From: Bacillota bacterium
Lineage (GTDB): Bacteria; Bacillota; Negativicutes; Sporomusales; CTSoil-080
Direction of reading: 5' to 3'
DNA: 64,000 nucleotides
Assembly: GCA_017889635.1 (NCBI GenBank)
Contig: JAGGAC010000011.1
Coordinates: forward strand, 1-64,000
Below, in pieces: positions 15,593-23,734 of this stretch (positions within the stretch are counted from its first letter, which is position 1; each line of letters starts with the position of its first letter). The notes beneath the pieces are model-generated. The model did not search any database. It worked only from the letters and a program-made list of their open reading frames with translations, and had not been told where the DNA came from. A program made the translations under genes and the position numbers.

Positions 15593-15784
15593 CTACTTTG
15601 CCTGCTCTTTTTGGGACCCTTCAAGCAGCATGGCCTTTTTATCTTCTTCCCCGTTAGTCGCGGCTTTAAATTCACGGATACTTTTACCAACCGCCTTGCC
15701 AATATCAGGTAACTTTGACGGACCAAAAACGACCAAAGCAATCACCAGTATAAGTACTAGCTCGGGCATACCTACGTTCCACAT
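15593..15784 (-). CDS. tatA: Sec-independent translocase subunit TatA/E
   Basis: The 63-residue TatA form has MWNVGMPELVLILVIALVVFGPSKLPDIGKAVGKSI, that is one short membrane helix, the FGP hinge and an amphipathic helix, followed by a charged tail. The tracked start adds 16 residues without support; ATG at 15784 has a GAGAGGGGG ribosome site. TatA forms the pore for folded proteins with a twin-arginine signal. tatC is not adjacent, so the partner is elsewhere. Confidence 0.9.
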   Translation of the reverse strand: MWNVGMPELVLILVIALVVFGPSKLPDIGKAVGKSIREFKAATNGEEDKKAMLLEGSQKEQAK

Positions 15785-15966
15785 GGTTAAGCCCCCTCTC
15801 TTCTTACATATTAACCTAAATCTAGCTGGCAAACAACTTATTTATAACCAGTTTTTAACATTTTAATGTTGCAATTCGGGACAAAGGTTTCGTCAAACAG
15901 CTCAAAACCATTTTTCTTTGTTGCAGAAAGAGTATATCATTGTTTCATCTTTTGCACCAAAATCGA

Positions 15967-16002
15967 AAAGGACAGATCGAAAAAATTCAGTCTGTCCTCT
16001 TT
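15967..16002 (-). terminator. Terminator downstream of the MFS gene
   Basis: GGACAGA and TCTGTCC pair around a 14-base loop, with A/T-rich flanks. It lies about 55 bp past the stop codon of the minus-strand transporter. The surrounding 15833-16057 stretch shows no ORF with a ribosome site. Confidence 0.55.
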
Positions 16003-16057
16003 CTAAAGTTGAATTTATAAATATGACTATGGGTATTGCAACTTAATGAAATATCCT

Positions 16058-17233
16058 TTAGACGATGGTTTCAATCTCTTTGTTCTTACTATCAAAGAGA
16101 TTCTTGTGATTTACCATAATTGCGATAATTGATGCGATACAGCCTAGCAAAACCAATCCTAGCCAACCATATATCCCGCCAAGAAGACTTCCCAATTTTG
16201 TACCAACTGCGCCACCCAAAAAATAGCTAGTCATAAACGCGGTATTTAATCTGCTTCTGGCATCTTCCCTGAGGGAAAATGCGCGGAGTTGATTTCCTAT
16301 AATACTATGCCTAGCAGAAATATCAAGCAGCACCATGGACAATACCAGAATAATTATACTATATACCGAATAATACATGACAACAAACCCTATAAACGAA
16401 ATTATACCACCTATCGCCACAACAAACCCTGGAGTATATTTATCAGCAAGACGGCCAACATACGGAGATGCAATAATTCCAGCTATGCCGCTTAGCCCTA
16501 GTAATCCGACCTCATGACTAGTAAGATAAAAAGGAGGAAGACTTGTTAAATAAGCTACTATTCCCCATAAAGCGCTATATGCGCCAAATATAACAAAACC
16601 ACTTAGGCAGCAGCGTCTTAATTCCTTTTCGGCCACCACTAATTCAAAAGTTGAAGTAATTAGGTTTTTATAGCTTATTTGCTTGTTACTTTTATTCGAT
16701 GGAAATTTAAAATAAATAACTGACATGTTAAATAAATTTATAAAGGCAGCGAAGTAGAAAACAGCTCTCCAACCATATATTCCACCAATATAGCCGGACA
16801 ATAGCCGTGCAAGTAATATCCCTGTAACTAAACCGGAAAGCAATATCCCCACTGCTTTTCCTCTATTATTAGCATCAACATAAGAGGGAGCAGCAGGAAT
16901 GATTATTTGGGCTCCAATTGAGGTTACGCCTATAAAAAAACTTGCTAGTTCTAATAGAATAAAAGAATCAGATATTGAAGCAAGAATAGATGATAAAAGA
17001 TTAATAAAGAGTAAAGTTTGTAATAAATTCTTTCTATTAAGTTTATCTCCCAAAGGAACCAATAACAATAATCCTGCGGCATAAGATAATTGAACTATTG
17101 TAGGAATATTTCCGATTTCAGTATGTGTAACCCCTATAGAATCAGCTATAATCATTAATATTGGTTGGCTGTAATAAATATTCGCAACACAAAATGCGCA
17201 TATAAGCGACATTATATAAACAAGCCCCATCAT
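16058..17233 (-). CDS. MFS efflux transporter (DHA1-like)
   Basis: A 391-residue MFS protein with twelve predicted helices and the loop motif GDKLNRKNLL between helices 2 and 3. The tracked start adds 28 residues that include the tail of a broken SDR gene; ATG at 17233 has a GGAAAGG site seven bases upstream. The gene is AT-rich, unlike the flanks. It is divergent from the MmyB-type regulator and may be its target. Substrate unknown. Confidence 0.8.
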   Translation of the reverse strand: MMGLVYIMSLICAFCVANIYYSQPILMIIADSIGVTHTEIGNIPTIVQLSYAAGLLLLVPLGDKLNRKNLLQTLLFINLLSSILASISDSFILLELASFFIGVTSIGAQIIIPAAPSYVDANNRGKAVGILLSGLVTGILLARLLSGYIGGIYGWRAVFYFAAFINLFNMSVIYFKFPSNKSNKQISYKNLITSTFELVVAEKELRRCCLSGFVIFGAYSALWGIVAYLTSLPPFYLTSHEVGLLGLSGIAGIIASPYVGRLADKYTPGFVVAIGGIISFIGFVVMYYSVYSIIILVLSMVLLDISARHSIIGNQLRAFSLREDARSRLNTAFMTSYFLGGAVGTKLGSLLGGIYGWLGLVLLGCIASIIAIMVNHKNLFDSKNKEIETIV

Positions 17234-17237
17234 TACA

Positions 17238-17396
17238 CTACCTTTCCAGACTATACATTCTAAGAAGGCCAGTATCATCATTTTGCTTTCTGCATAACAG
17301 AAAAATACGATCGACATTTTTGTTTTCGATCATCTCTTTTAAAAGATATGTTCCAATAAGACCAGTTGCTCCTGTAATAAATATTGATTTTTTCAT
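17238..17396 (-). pseudogene. N-terminal stump of an SDR / thioester-reductase-like gene
   Basis: From ATG at 17396, behind a good AGGAG site, the frame reads MKKSIFITGATGLIGTYLLK and then IFLLCRKQN before ending at 52 residues. The GATGLIG motif is the nucleotide-binding loop of extended SDR or thioester-reductase proteins, which are several hundred residues long. The rest is missing, and the MFS gene begins right after. I read this as a deletion that removed most of the SDR gene and placed its promoter next to the MFS gene. Confidence 0.7.
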
Positions 17397-17410
17397 TTTA
17401 AAACACTCCT

Positions 17411-17452
17411 CTTTAACAAATTGTAAATTAGTTAACAATTGTAGTGTATAAT
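17411..17452 (+). promoter_or_regulatory. Candidate promoter/operator between the SDR stump and MmyB regulator
   Basis: TATAAT at 17447-17452 is preceded by an inverted repeat AATTGT-N10-ACAATT (about 17419-17440). Nearby repeats of TAACAA.TTG lie in the same 40 bp. The layout fits an operator in a divergent promoter region bound by the neighbouring regulator, but this is not proven. Confidence 0.4.
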
Positions 17453-17523
17453 AGTTATAGAACTAGAAAAAGTAACTATATATCCTAGAAGTTTTAGTCC
17501 TAGTTTTAGTAAAGGAGCGAATT

Positions 17524-18354
17524 ATGGAAAATTATGATGATATCCGTAGAAAACAATTAGGCGATTTTCTTAAAATAAGACGCTCTAAGATATCACCTGA
17601 ATACGTAGGCTTTAATAAAAAAAAACGCCGCCGAACTATTGGATTAAGACGTTCTGAAGTTGCCGAGTTAATAGAAATTAGTGTCGAGTGGTATACTTGG
17701 TTGGAACAAGGTCGTGATATCCATGTATCCTCGAAAGTTTTAGAAAAATTAGCTATAGCTTTTAATTTAAATCCTAGTGAACGTAAACACCTATTCTTAT
17801 TAGCACAGCAGCAAATTCCGTTAGATATACCAAAAAAACAAATTTTTATCAGCCCTACTTTACAGCAATTTCTTGATCTTCAAGGGTATTGTCCGGCTTA
17901 CATAACTAATTTAAGATGGGATATAATCGCTTGGAACCAAGCTGCATGTGTAATTTTTGGTAATTATGAGACTATGTCGATTCGCGAACGAAATACTGTT
18001 TGGAGGGCTTTTACCTCTCCCTATTTACGACAATTATTAGATGACTGGGAAGGACATGCTCAAAAACGAATCGCCCAATTTCGTGCTAGTTATAGCCATT
18101 TATATGATGATCCTTGGTGGACCACTATGGTTGATGAGCTTACCCAGGTAAGTGAAGAATTTAGAAATTGGTGGTCTCGTTATGATATACTTGATTCTCC
18201 TGAGGGAACCAAAATAATTCATCATCCAACTATAGGAAAACTCCAATTTCAACATCTTTCTTTTCGTCTATGTGATGCACCAAATTTAATGGCCACAGTC
18301 AATATCCCTCTTGAAGAAACTACTGCTAATAAGATTAAAAGGTACTGTCAATAA
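17524..18354 (+). CDS. XRE-type regulator with MmyB-like ligand-binding domain
   Basis: The 276 residues have an N-terminal HTH of the MmyB group (GLRRSEVAELIEISVEWYTW, then LEQGRD...VLEKLAIAFNL) and a C-terminal MmyB-like sensor domain (YITNLRWDIIAWNQAACVIFG, then WWSRYDI and HPTIGKLQFQHLSF). Such proteins are often encoded next to, and control, SDR genes, which fits the SDR stump on the other strand. The gene is AT-rich, suggesting transfer. AAAGGAGCG precedes the ATG. Confidence 0.85.
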   Translation: MENYDDIRRKQLGDFLKIRRSKISPEYVGFNKKKRRRTIGLRRSEVAELIEISVEWYTWLEQGRDIHVSSKVLEKLAIAFNLNPSERKHLFLLAQQQIPLDIPKKQIFISPTLQQFLDLQGYCPAYITNLRWDIIAWNQAACVIFGNYETMSIRERNTVWRAFTSPYLRQLLDDWEGHAQKRIAQFRASYSHLYDDPWWTTMVDELTQVSEEFRNWWSRYDILDSPEGTKIIHHPTIGKLQFQHLSFRLCDAPNLMATVNIPLEETTANKIKRYCQ

Positions 18355-18418
18355 TTTGGTTCCGGTGCAAAAATCTCACCAAATAAAGCCCCTGCAATCC
18401 GAATATTCGTGCGTTAAC

Positions 18419-18461
18419 AGCCTGCGCCCCTCCGGTTCAAAAGCTCGGAGGGGCGCAGGCT
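18419..18461. terminator. GC-rich perfect hairpin after the MmyB regulator
   Basis: AGCCTGCGCCCCTCCG and its exact complement flank an 11-base loop. The T-run is poor. The high-GC stem stands out from its AT-rich surroundings. A second inverted repeat, AACCTCAGAAAG with complement (18492-18541), follows. The rest of 18355-18680 holds no gene that I can see. Confidence 0.6.
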
Positions 18462-18680
18462 ACTTTCTAAGCACCAGTTAGAAACAAATTCAACCTCAGA
18501 AAGAGCATACTGAATTTCTTCAACCTTCCCTTTCTGAGGTTAAGTTCTTAAACAAAATTATGGATGTCGTTGATTAACACAATTAACTATCATCATTAAT
18601 TGGCTCACACTTGAACCGCTCTTAAAATAAATGGCCTATTCTTTTATATTTTTGATTAAAATTAATGATTCTATAATAGT

Positions 18681-20159
18681 TCATACCCCAGGAAAGAGAA
18701 TTCTAAATATTGTTCCCTGCCCGCTCATACTCTTCACCTCAACTGTCGCGCCATGGCGATCAATAATTTCTCGGGCAATTGATAAGCCCAGCCCGGTTCC
18801 AGTTTCTGACCGGCTATGAGACTTGTCTACTTTGTAAAACCGCTCCCAAATAAACGGCAAATCAGCCTCAGGTATACCTGCGCCGCTGTCGGCTACTGTC
18901 AATACTACTTTTTCAGCTGTACGCTCAACGCCCACCGTTATCCTACCGCCAGCCGGCGTAAACTTCAGGGCATTATCAAGTAAAATCAGCATTAACTGAG
19001 TAAGCCGGTCACCATTGCCCCGGATGTCACTCTCGTCAGTTGTCACCGCCAAATCCAGAAATACCCTTTTCTGCTCAGCGCGCTTAGTCATCATAATAAC
19101 CGCCCCGTCAGCAATTGCAGCCAAAGGAAGGTTTTCAACAGCCATTGAGGTATTTTCCGCCTCCAGTCGGCTTAAATCCAAGAGTTCATTAATAAGCCTT
19201 TCCAACCGTATAGTCTCATCACGCATTACCCGCTGATACTTCTCAGCCAGCTCGGCATCTCCAATCGTTCCGTCCAAGAGCGCCTCGGTATACCCCCGGA
19301 TAACGGTGACCGGCGTTCTGAGTTCGTGGGAAACATTGGCAACAAAATCACGCCGCATTTTCTCCATTTTAGTTGTGTTGCTAACAAACTTCTCCAGCTC
19401 GCAAGCCAATACATTCAGTGACTTACCCAGCGCCCCCAGTTCGTCGTCAGAAGCAATGTTTATCCTTGTGTTATAGTTCCCGCAAGCCATGTCGGCAGCT
19501 GACTTTTGCATCATCTTAAGCGGTCTGGCAATACTTCCTGCCAGCCACCTTACTACCAGAATTGTTAACCCCAGCGCCAGCAAACCAATACCGCTGATAG
19601 AATAGTAAAGTTGGCGCAAAAACTCGTCAATTCCGCGCACCGGGGAATTAAGAATTACCGCCGCCTCTACACTTCCGTCATCATTAGCCAAAGGAACAGC
19701 AACAGTCAGCATATTTTCCTCATAAACTGGGCTATAATAGTGCCTAACTAAAACTTGTCCGGCAAAAACCTGTTCTAAATCCCGCATTGCCCTGCCTAGG
19801 GCCCCTTTTCCCAGCCTTACCTGACCGTTTGCCGGACCATAAACTTCTCCCATCCGAGATAACTTTGGTGTCGAAATAACCAGTATATTTCGGGAGTTAT
19901 CCACTACCCATACCCGGGCATCAAGAATACTATCCACACTATTAATAAAATTCTCAAACTGATTTTGGTCGATTCGGCCATCATTGTAGCTGTCCACAAT
20001 TCGGCCAATTTCATAGCCTTTATTAACAAGTTCCTTGCTCTTACTGGCAATAAAATATTCCCTTAGCAGAAGTGATATCGCCAGCGACACTCCTACTAAA
20101 ACAACAACCATCAGTATTATATAACTATAAAGCAACCTATTTTGTAGTGATGTTCTCAC
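18681..20159 (-). CDS. Membrane sensor histidine kinase
   Basis: The 492 residues have helix 1 (about 10-32), an extracytoplasmic domain (about 33-170), helix 2 (about 185-208), HAMP, and a kinase core. Landmarks are the phosphoacceptor FVANVSHELRTPVTVIRGYT, the N box DNALKFTPAGG, VADSGAGIPE and GTGLGLSIAREI. It is coupled to the OmpR-type regulator upstream, whose stop codon overlaps this GTG by four bases. The stimulus cannot be predicted. A PhoR/ResE-like role is only suggested by layout. Confidence 0.9.
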   Translation of the reverse strand: MRTSLQNRLLYSYIILMVVVLVGVSLAISLLLREYFIASKSKELVNKGYEIGRIVDSYNDGRIDQNQFENFINSVDSILDARVWVVDNSRNILVISTPKLSRMGEVYGPANGQVRLGKGALGRAMRDLEQVFAGQVLVRHYYSPVYEENMLTVAVPLANDDGSVEAAVILNSPVRGIDEFLRQLYYSISGIGLLALGLTILVVRWLAGSIARPLKMMQKSAADMACGNYNTRINIASDDELGALGKSLNVLACELEKFVSNTTKMEKMRRDFVANVSHELRTPVTVIRGYTEALLDGTIGDAELAEKYQRVMRDETIRLERLINELLDLSRLEAENTSMAVENLPLAAIADGAVIMMTKRAEQKRVFLDLAVTTDESDIRGNGDRLTQLMLILLDNALKFTPAGGRITVGVERTAEKVVLTVADSGAGIPEADLPFIWERFYKVDKSHSRSETGTGLGLSIAREIIDRHGATVEVKSMSGQGTIFRILFPGV

Positions 20160-20848
20160 TGTTTCACCTCAAACTTATACCCCACTCCCCACACTGTCTT
20201 TATATCCCACGGCGTATTATCCTGAGCTCCGATCTTTTGCCTGATTCTTTTTATATGGGTATCCACAGTACGAGTATCACCACAATAAGTATAGCCCCAT
20301 ATTGATTCCAAAAGCTGATCACGGGAAAATACCCGGCCGGGATGGGAAGCAAGATGCCATAAAAGCTCCATTTCCTTAGCGGTAAGTGCAACCTCTTGGC
20401 CTGATACACTGGCGGTATATTCCCCCAGATTTATTTCCAGCTCGGGAAAACGTAAAACATCCTTGCTTTCAGGCAGCGCGTCAGGTAAACGCCTAAGCAC
20501 CGCCTTAACCCTGGCGACGACTTCCCGGGGATTAAACGGTTTAGCTATATAATCGTCAGCTCCGGTATCCAGACCGATAATACGTTCCTCATCATCCCCA
20601 AGCGCGGTAAGCATAATAATCGGCACCCGCGAAAACTTGCGAATCTGGCGGCAGGCTTCTAACCCGTCAAGCACCGGCATCATTAAATCCAAGATTACCA
20701 AACTCGGATTTACTTGCTGGACCTTGACAATAGTCTCCGCTCCGTCAGCAGCGGTTGCAACCTTAAATCCCTCTTTCTGAATATACAAAGTCAAAAGTTC
20801 CCTGATTTGAGCATCGTCATCGGCGATAAGTACTGTTGGCTCAACCAA
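20156..20848 (-). CDS. OmpR/PhoB-type response regulator
   Basis: The 230 residues have a receiver domain with acidic pair DDD near residue 10-12, phospho-acceptor Asp in LVILDLMMPVLDG, the conserved Lys in GADDYIAKPFNP, and a C-terminal winged helix (about 130-228, with WGYTYCGDTRTVDTHIKRIR). It is the first gene of a two-gene operon with the kinase. TTG is the start, behind a GGAGGC site. Targets unknown. Confidence 0.9.
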   Translation of the reverse strand: MVEPTVLIADDDAQIRELLTLYIQKEGFKVATAADGAETIVKVQQVNPSLVILDLMMPVLDGLEACRQIRKFSRVPIIMLTALGDDEERIIGLDTGADDYIAKPFNPREVVARVKAVLRRLPDALPESKDVLRFPELEINLGEYTASVSGQEVALTAKEMELLWHLASHPGRVFSRDQLLESIWGYTYCGDTRTVDTHIKRIRQKIGAQDNTPWDIKTVWGVGYKFEVKQ

Positions 20849-20922
20849 AAAACCAGCCTCCTTCTCCTAATAGCCTTCGTGAATAGTATATACGAAATAC
20901 AGGTAAAATCGCCAGTACCGTA

Positions 20923-20964
20923 TTATAATGAAAAAAGCGGGATAACCCGCTTTTTTCATTATAA
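20923..20964. terminator. Palindromic terminator overlapping the trxA stop codon
   Basis: A 19-bp perfect stem containing GAAAAAAGCGGG with loop ATAA. The core GCGGG/CCCGC followed by T6 is an intrinsic terminator on both strands. The trxA stop codon is inside the outer stem. Confidence 0.85.
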
Positions 20965-21282
20965 CAGACTGTTCAATGCTGAACTAAATTCGCTTTTGGG
21001 ACGAAAACCAACAATGCGATTTACCTCTTTGCCGTCTTTAAAAACAAGAATGGTGGGAATGCTCATAACTCCATACTGCTGCGCTAATTCCTGCTGTTCG
21101 TCCACATTTACCTTGACCACCGCGGCTTTTCCGGAATAATCTGCCGCCACTGCCTCCAGTTCCGGCGCAACCATCTTGCAGGGGCCGCACCATGAAGCCC
21201 AAAAATCGACCAGCACTGGCTGCGCGGCCCCCAAAACCTTATCTTTGAAATCAGCAGAATTTGCAATGTTTTCTACCGCCAT
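20959..21282 (-). CDS. trxA: Thioredoxin
   Basis: The 107-residue protein has the classical active site FWASWCGPCKM, the cis-Pro in MSIPTILVF and a normal length. It reduces protein disulfides in the cytoplasm. ATG at 21282 is preferred to the TTG six bases upstream since AAAGGGGG sits at better spacing. It is transcribed alone, with a strong terminator downstream. Confidence 0.95.
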   Translation of the reverse strand: MAVENIANSADFKDKVLGAAQPVLVDFWASWCGPCKMVAPELEAVAADYSGKAAVVKVNVDEQQELAQQYGVMSIPTILVFKDGKEVNRIVGFRPKSEFSSALNSLL

Positions 21283-21299
21283 TGTCAATCCCCCTTTAT

Positions 21300-21329
21300 A
21301 ATTGCTTCATCCTTTATAGTATGAAGCAA
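21300..21329 (-). promoter_or_regulatory. Inverted repeat just upstream of trxA
   Basis: ATTGCTTCAT and its complement flank a 10-base spacer, immediately upstream of the trxA ribosome site. It could be an operator or a leader hairpin. Confidence 0.4.
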
Positions 21330-21408
21330 TTGCTATTTTTTAAACCGCCCCCCCCTGTAGGAGGGGTTAATTACATTGTAAAAAACTTTCCCGCCCTTGT
21401 CAAACAAA

Positions 21409-21449
21409 ATAACATACCCCCCAGTTAATTAATGCGAAGGGTATGTTAT
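21409..21449 (-). terminator. Terminator of the 44-codon membrane ORF
   Basis: ATAACATACCC and its exact complement flank about 19 bases. On the minus strand the stem is followed by a T-rich stretch. It lies just beyond the stop codon of the small ORF and supports that ORF as a real gene. Confidence 0.7.
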
Positions 21450-21455
21450 CATACA

Positions 21456-21590
21456 TTAGTTTTTATTTGATTGATTAGCAATCCTTTTCAATGAATGAGA
21501 TATGCTATATAGGCAGTATAACGCTCCCGCTATAACCGCCACATGAACTACGCTATAAAGTATACCCACTGGCCAAAATCCATGCATCAT
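21456..21590 (-). CDS. Small 44-residue membrane protein
   Basis: An untracked ORF that starts MMHGFWPVGILYSVVHVAV, with one membrane helix (about residues 8-30), and ends in a basic/polar tail (SLKRIANQSNKN). A GGGAGGAATTAAT ribosome site precedes the ATG pair and an intrinsic terminator follows. Function unknown. It lies between trxA and a gene for an exported protein of unknown function. Confidence 0.65.
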   Translation of the reverse strand: MMHGFWPVGILYSVVHVAVIAGALYCLYSISHSLKRIANQSNKN

Positions 21591-21706
21591 ATTAATTCCT
21601 CCCTTTACTTTAATCATTATAAAATTAAATTGTGATAAAAGTGTGGCAAGAATATGATTACTTTGTGAATTATGGATAAATTAACCAGCGAGAATTTATC
21701 TATATA

Positions 21707-22294
21707 TCAATACTCCTGTTCAGCCAAACGTTTTTCAAGACTTGCATTACGGTATATAAGGTCAACTTCTCCATTAGTAATGCTTCTGTCGCGATTATAA
21801 TTTATCCAATTGACTTGCAACAAAATTTGAACATTGTCAGCGGAAGCGGCATCTTTCACTCCCCAGTACAATATACGGCCATAACTATTAGGTCTGAGCT
21901 CCTTAACCGGCCGCCAGTTGTCGCTTTTTAGACTTCTGCGTTTTTGTAACTGGCCGTATTTCTCATTTAGTTTATATGTCCACTCATTTGCAAGCCTTTG
22001 TACGCCAGTATTATTATTTGCAGTTCCAAGACAAACATAGCCTTCATAAAACTTATTATTACTTAAACGAAACTTTAAAACACGAGCTTCTCCAGCAAAA
22101 ATACCGTTGTACGATCGCATAGTCGAGCTTGCACTACTTAGACTAAACCCTTTTTCCTGCATCGTTTGATCAATCTGTTCAGAGGAAGCCCCCCATGGCA
22201 CACCAACAAACCCGTCCACTGTCGGCGCTGCGTAAACCGGCAACGAAATTAATATGGAAATTAAAATAACTAATACAAAAATTCTATGTTTCAT
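21707..22294 (-). CDS. Exported protein of unknown function
   Basis: The 195 residues begin with a clear signal peptide (MKHRIFVLVILISILISLPVYAA, cleavage near 22) and should be periplasmic. A GVPWGASSEQIDQTM segment follows, a start seen in various small exported proteins. The rest has alternating polar and aromatic residues and resembles a compact alpha/beta domain. I do not recognise a function. The gene seems monocistronic with an AGGAGG ribosome site. Confidence 0.7.
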   Translation of the reverse strand: MKHRIFVLVILISILISLPVYAAPTVDGFVGVPWGASSEQIDQTMQEKGFSLSSASSTMRSYNGIFAGEARVLKFRLSNNKFYEGYVCLGTANNNTGVQRLANEWTYKLNEKYGQLQKRRSLKSDNWRPVKELRPNSYGRILYWGVKDAASADNVQILLQVNWINYNRDRSITNGEVDLIYRNASLEKRLAEQEY

Positions 22295-22470
22295 AAAGCA
22301 TCCTCCTTGATGATTGACTCAACACCTATAATTAAGATTTTCTATATAATAGCACAATTAATAAACCAATGCCAGACAGCATATTCCAACCCGTTTAACA
22401 CGAACTTAGTTCGATGGTAATAGACTGCTCCCCTCCGCCCTAAAAGAAGGAATCCTCCAGGCTGTTAACA

Positions 22471-22604
22471 GGATAAATGAGACTTAATTCAGGTGGGGTT
22501 TTAAGCCCATCTGAATTTTAGTCGAATTATCCAGGGAATTAGCCGTTCGCGTGCTCCAGCCTGTAGAGGATGGAGCACGCGAACGGGTTATTCATCGGAT
22601 AAAA
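22471..22604 (+). repeat. Dispersed two-hairpin repeat, copy B
   Basis: About 134 bp. First hairpin: GACTTAATTCAGGTGGGG pairs imperfectly with CCCATCTGAATTTTAGTC. Second hairpin: a 22-bp imperfect outer stem (TTATCC...GTTC) leads to a perfect 16-bp inner stem CCGTTCGCGTGCTCCA (22543-22558 with 22571-22586) capped by GCCTGTAGAGGA. It lies right behind the rnpB terminator and shares almost all blocks with copy A. Confidence 0.85.
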
Positions 22605-22612
22605 AAGTTAAA

Positions 22613-22641
22613 ACCCCTGCAGCTCTTTTTGCTGCAGGGGT
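22613..22641 (-). terminator. rnpB terminator
   Basis: ACCCCTGCAGC pairs perfectly with GCTGCAGGGGT around a seven-base loop. On the minus strand TTTT follows. It lies just beyond the RNase P RNA 3' end. Confidence 0.85.
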
Positions 22642-22647
22642 AAACAA

Positions 22648-23024
22648 TCAGTTCCGGTGAGTAGTCAATAAGCCGAGTTTTGTTCCGCCTCCGCGGTGAC
22701 GATCATTTATCTACGCCGGCAGTTGCCTGACGACTCTAGCGACACAACCCGGAAGGATCTGCGGGCCGCTTCATCCCTTCCCTATTCGGTCTTGCTCCAG
22801 GTGGGGTTTACCTAGCCAGTCAGTCACCTGACTGCTGGTGCGCTCTTACCGCACCGTTCCATCCTTACCCGGCCAAAACCGGGCGGTCTACATTTCTGTG
22901 GCACTGTCCCTGAGGTCACCCTCGCTGGCCATTAACCAGCACCCTGCCCTATGGAGCTCGGACTTTCCTCGTATGCCTTTAGGCATCCGCGATCATCTTT
23001 CGTACTCACTGTCTGAAGTTGTCT
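22648..23024 (-). ncRNA. rnpB: RNase P RNA, bacterial class A
   Basis: Read on the minus strand, the region has the conserved GAGGAAAGTCCGAGCTCC (5' core), ACAGAAA with GTAGACCGCC, GGTAAGGATGGAACGG, then GACCGAATAGGGAA and the 3' core ending in GGCTTATTGACTACTC. The 5' segment CAGTGAGTA pairs with TACTCACCG near the 3' end to form P1. This is the catalytic RNA that trims tRNA 5' ends. Ends are approximate to about ten bases. Confidence 0.93.
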
Positions 23025-23032
23025 GGGATAAT

Positions 23033-23061
23033 AGAATATCATGAAAAAGCAACGGGGTCAA
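23033..23061 (-). promoter_or_regulatory. rnpB promoter
   Basis: TTGACC (-35, 23056-23061) and TATTCT (-10, 23033-23038) are separated by exactly 17 bp and lead straight into the RNase P RNA. Confidence 0.7.
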
Positions 23062-23080
23062 GTCTTACTTACTATGTAAA

Positions 23081-23734
23081 CTATGCCTTTACCATTAGCT
23101 GCTTCAAACTTCTGGCCTTGCCCGCTACATCCACCGCACCAACCAGTTCACTTACCAGCGCTGCCATGCGTGCTCCGTGCTCTCGCACTGAAACAATATT
23201 GTGTTCTTTAATGCCACCGATAGCAACAAACGGTAAGCTAATATCTTTCACCACATAATCAAGATACTCAAATCCTACCGGATCACAAACATCCTGTTTG
23301 GTTTGCGTAGCAAAAATAGGTCCGACTCCGATATAGTCAATAATCCCGCCCAAAGCCTCTGCCGAACGGGCCTGGATAATACTATGGGTAGATAAACCAA
23401 GTACCATATCATTGCCGATAAGGTCCCGGACTTTTTCCGGCGGCAAGTCATCCTGTCCGATATGCACTCCGTCCGCGGCTGCCAATATCGCTAGATCAAT
23501 ATGATCATTCACAATAAAAGTAGCCCCTGCCTCGCGGGTCATACTCCGAATTGCCATACACTCTTCGTACATCTGACGTGCGCTTTTCCTTTTCTCCCGG
23601 TACTGAATAACCCTTATCCCCGCTGCAATCAGCAGTCTAACGGTCTCAACATTGCCTCGCCCCAGCGAATATTCGTCGGCAGTTATACCATAAATTGCGG
23701 TCTGCAAAAAATTAGTCATCCCTGGTCGTTTCAT
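23081..23734 (-). CDS. thiE: Thiamine-phosphate synthase
   Basis: The 217 residues match ThiE: VIQYREKRKSARQMYEECM (substrate pocket), FIVNDHIDLAILAAADGVHIGQDDLP, LGLSTHSIIQA, DYIGVGPIFATQTK and FVAIGGIKEHN. It joins the hydroxymethylpyrimidine and thiazole phosphates to give thiamine phosphate. It is the last gene of thiSGHFE and overlaps thiF by 23 bp. A GGAGGC site lies in the end of thiF. Confidence 0.93.
   Translation of the reverse strand: MKRPGMTNFLQTAIYGITADEYSLGRGNVETVRLLIAAGIRVIQYREKRKSARQMYEECMAIRSMTREAGATFIVNDHIDLAILAAADGVHIGQDDLPPEKVRDLIGNDMVLGLSTHSIIQARSAEALGGIIDYIGVGPIFATQTKQDVCDPVGFEYLDYVVKDISLPFVAIGGIKEHNIVSVREHGARMAALVSELVGAVDVAGKARSLKQLMVKA

Noticed and set aside
16058-17317. 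419-residue start of the MFS gene
   Set aside because: The extra N-terminal residues overlap the broken SDR frame, and a ribosome site favours ATG at 17233.
20714-21139. 141-residue plus-strand ORF across the response regulator and trxA
   Set aside because: It runs antisense through two well-identified genes and a terminator.
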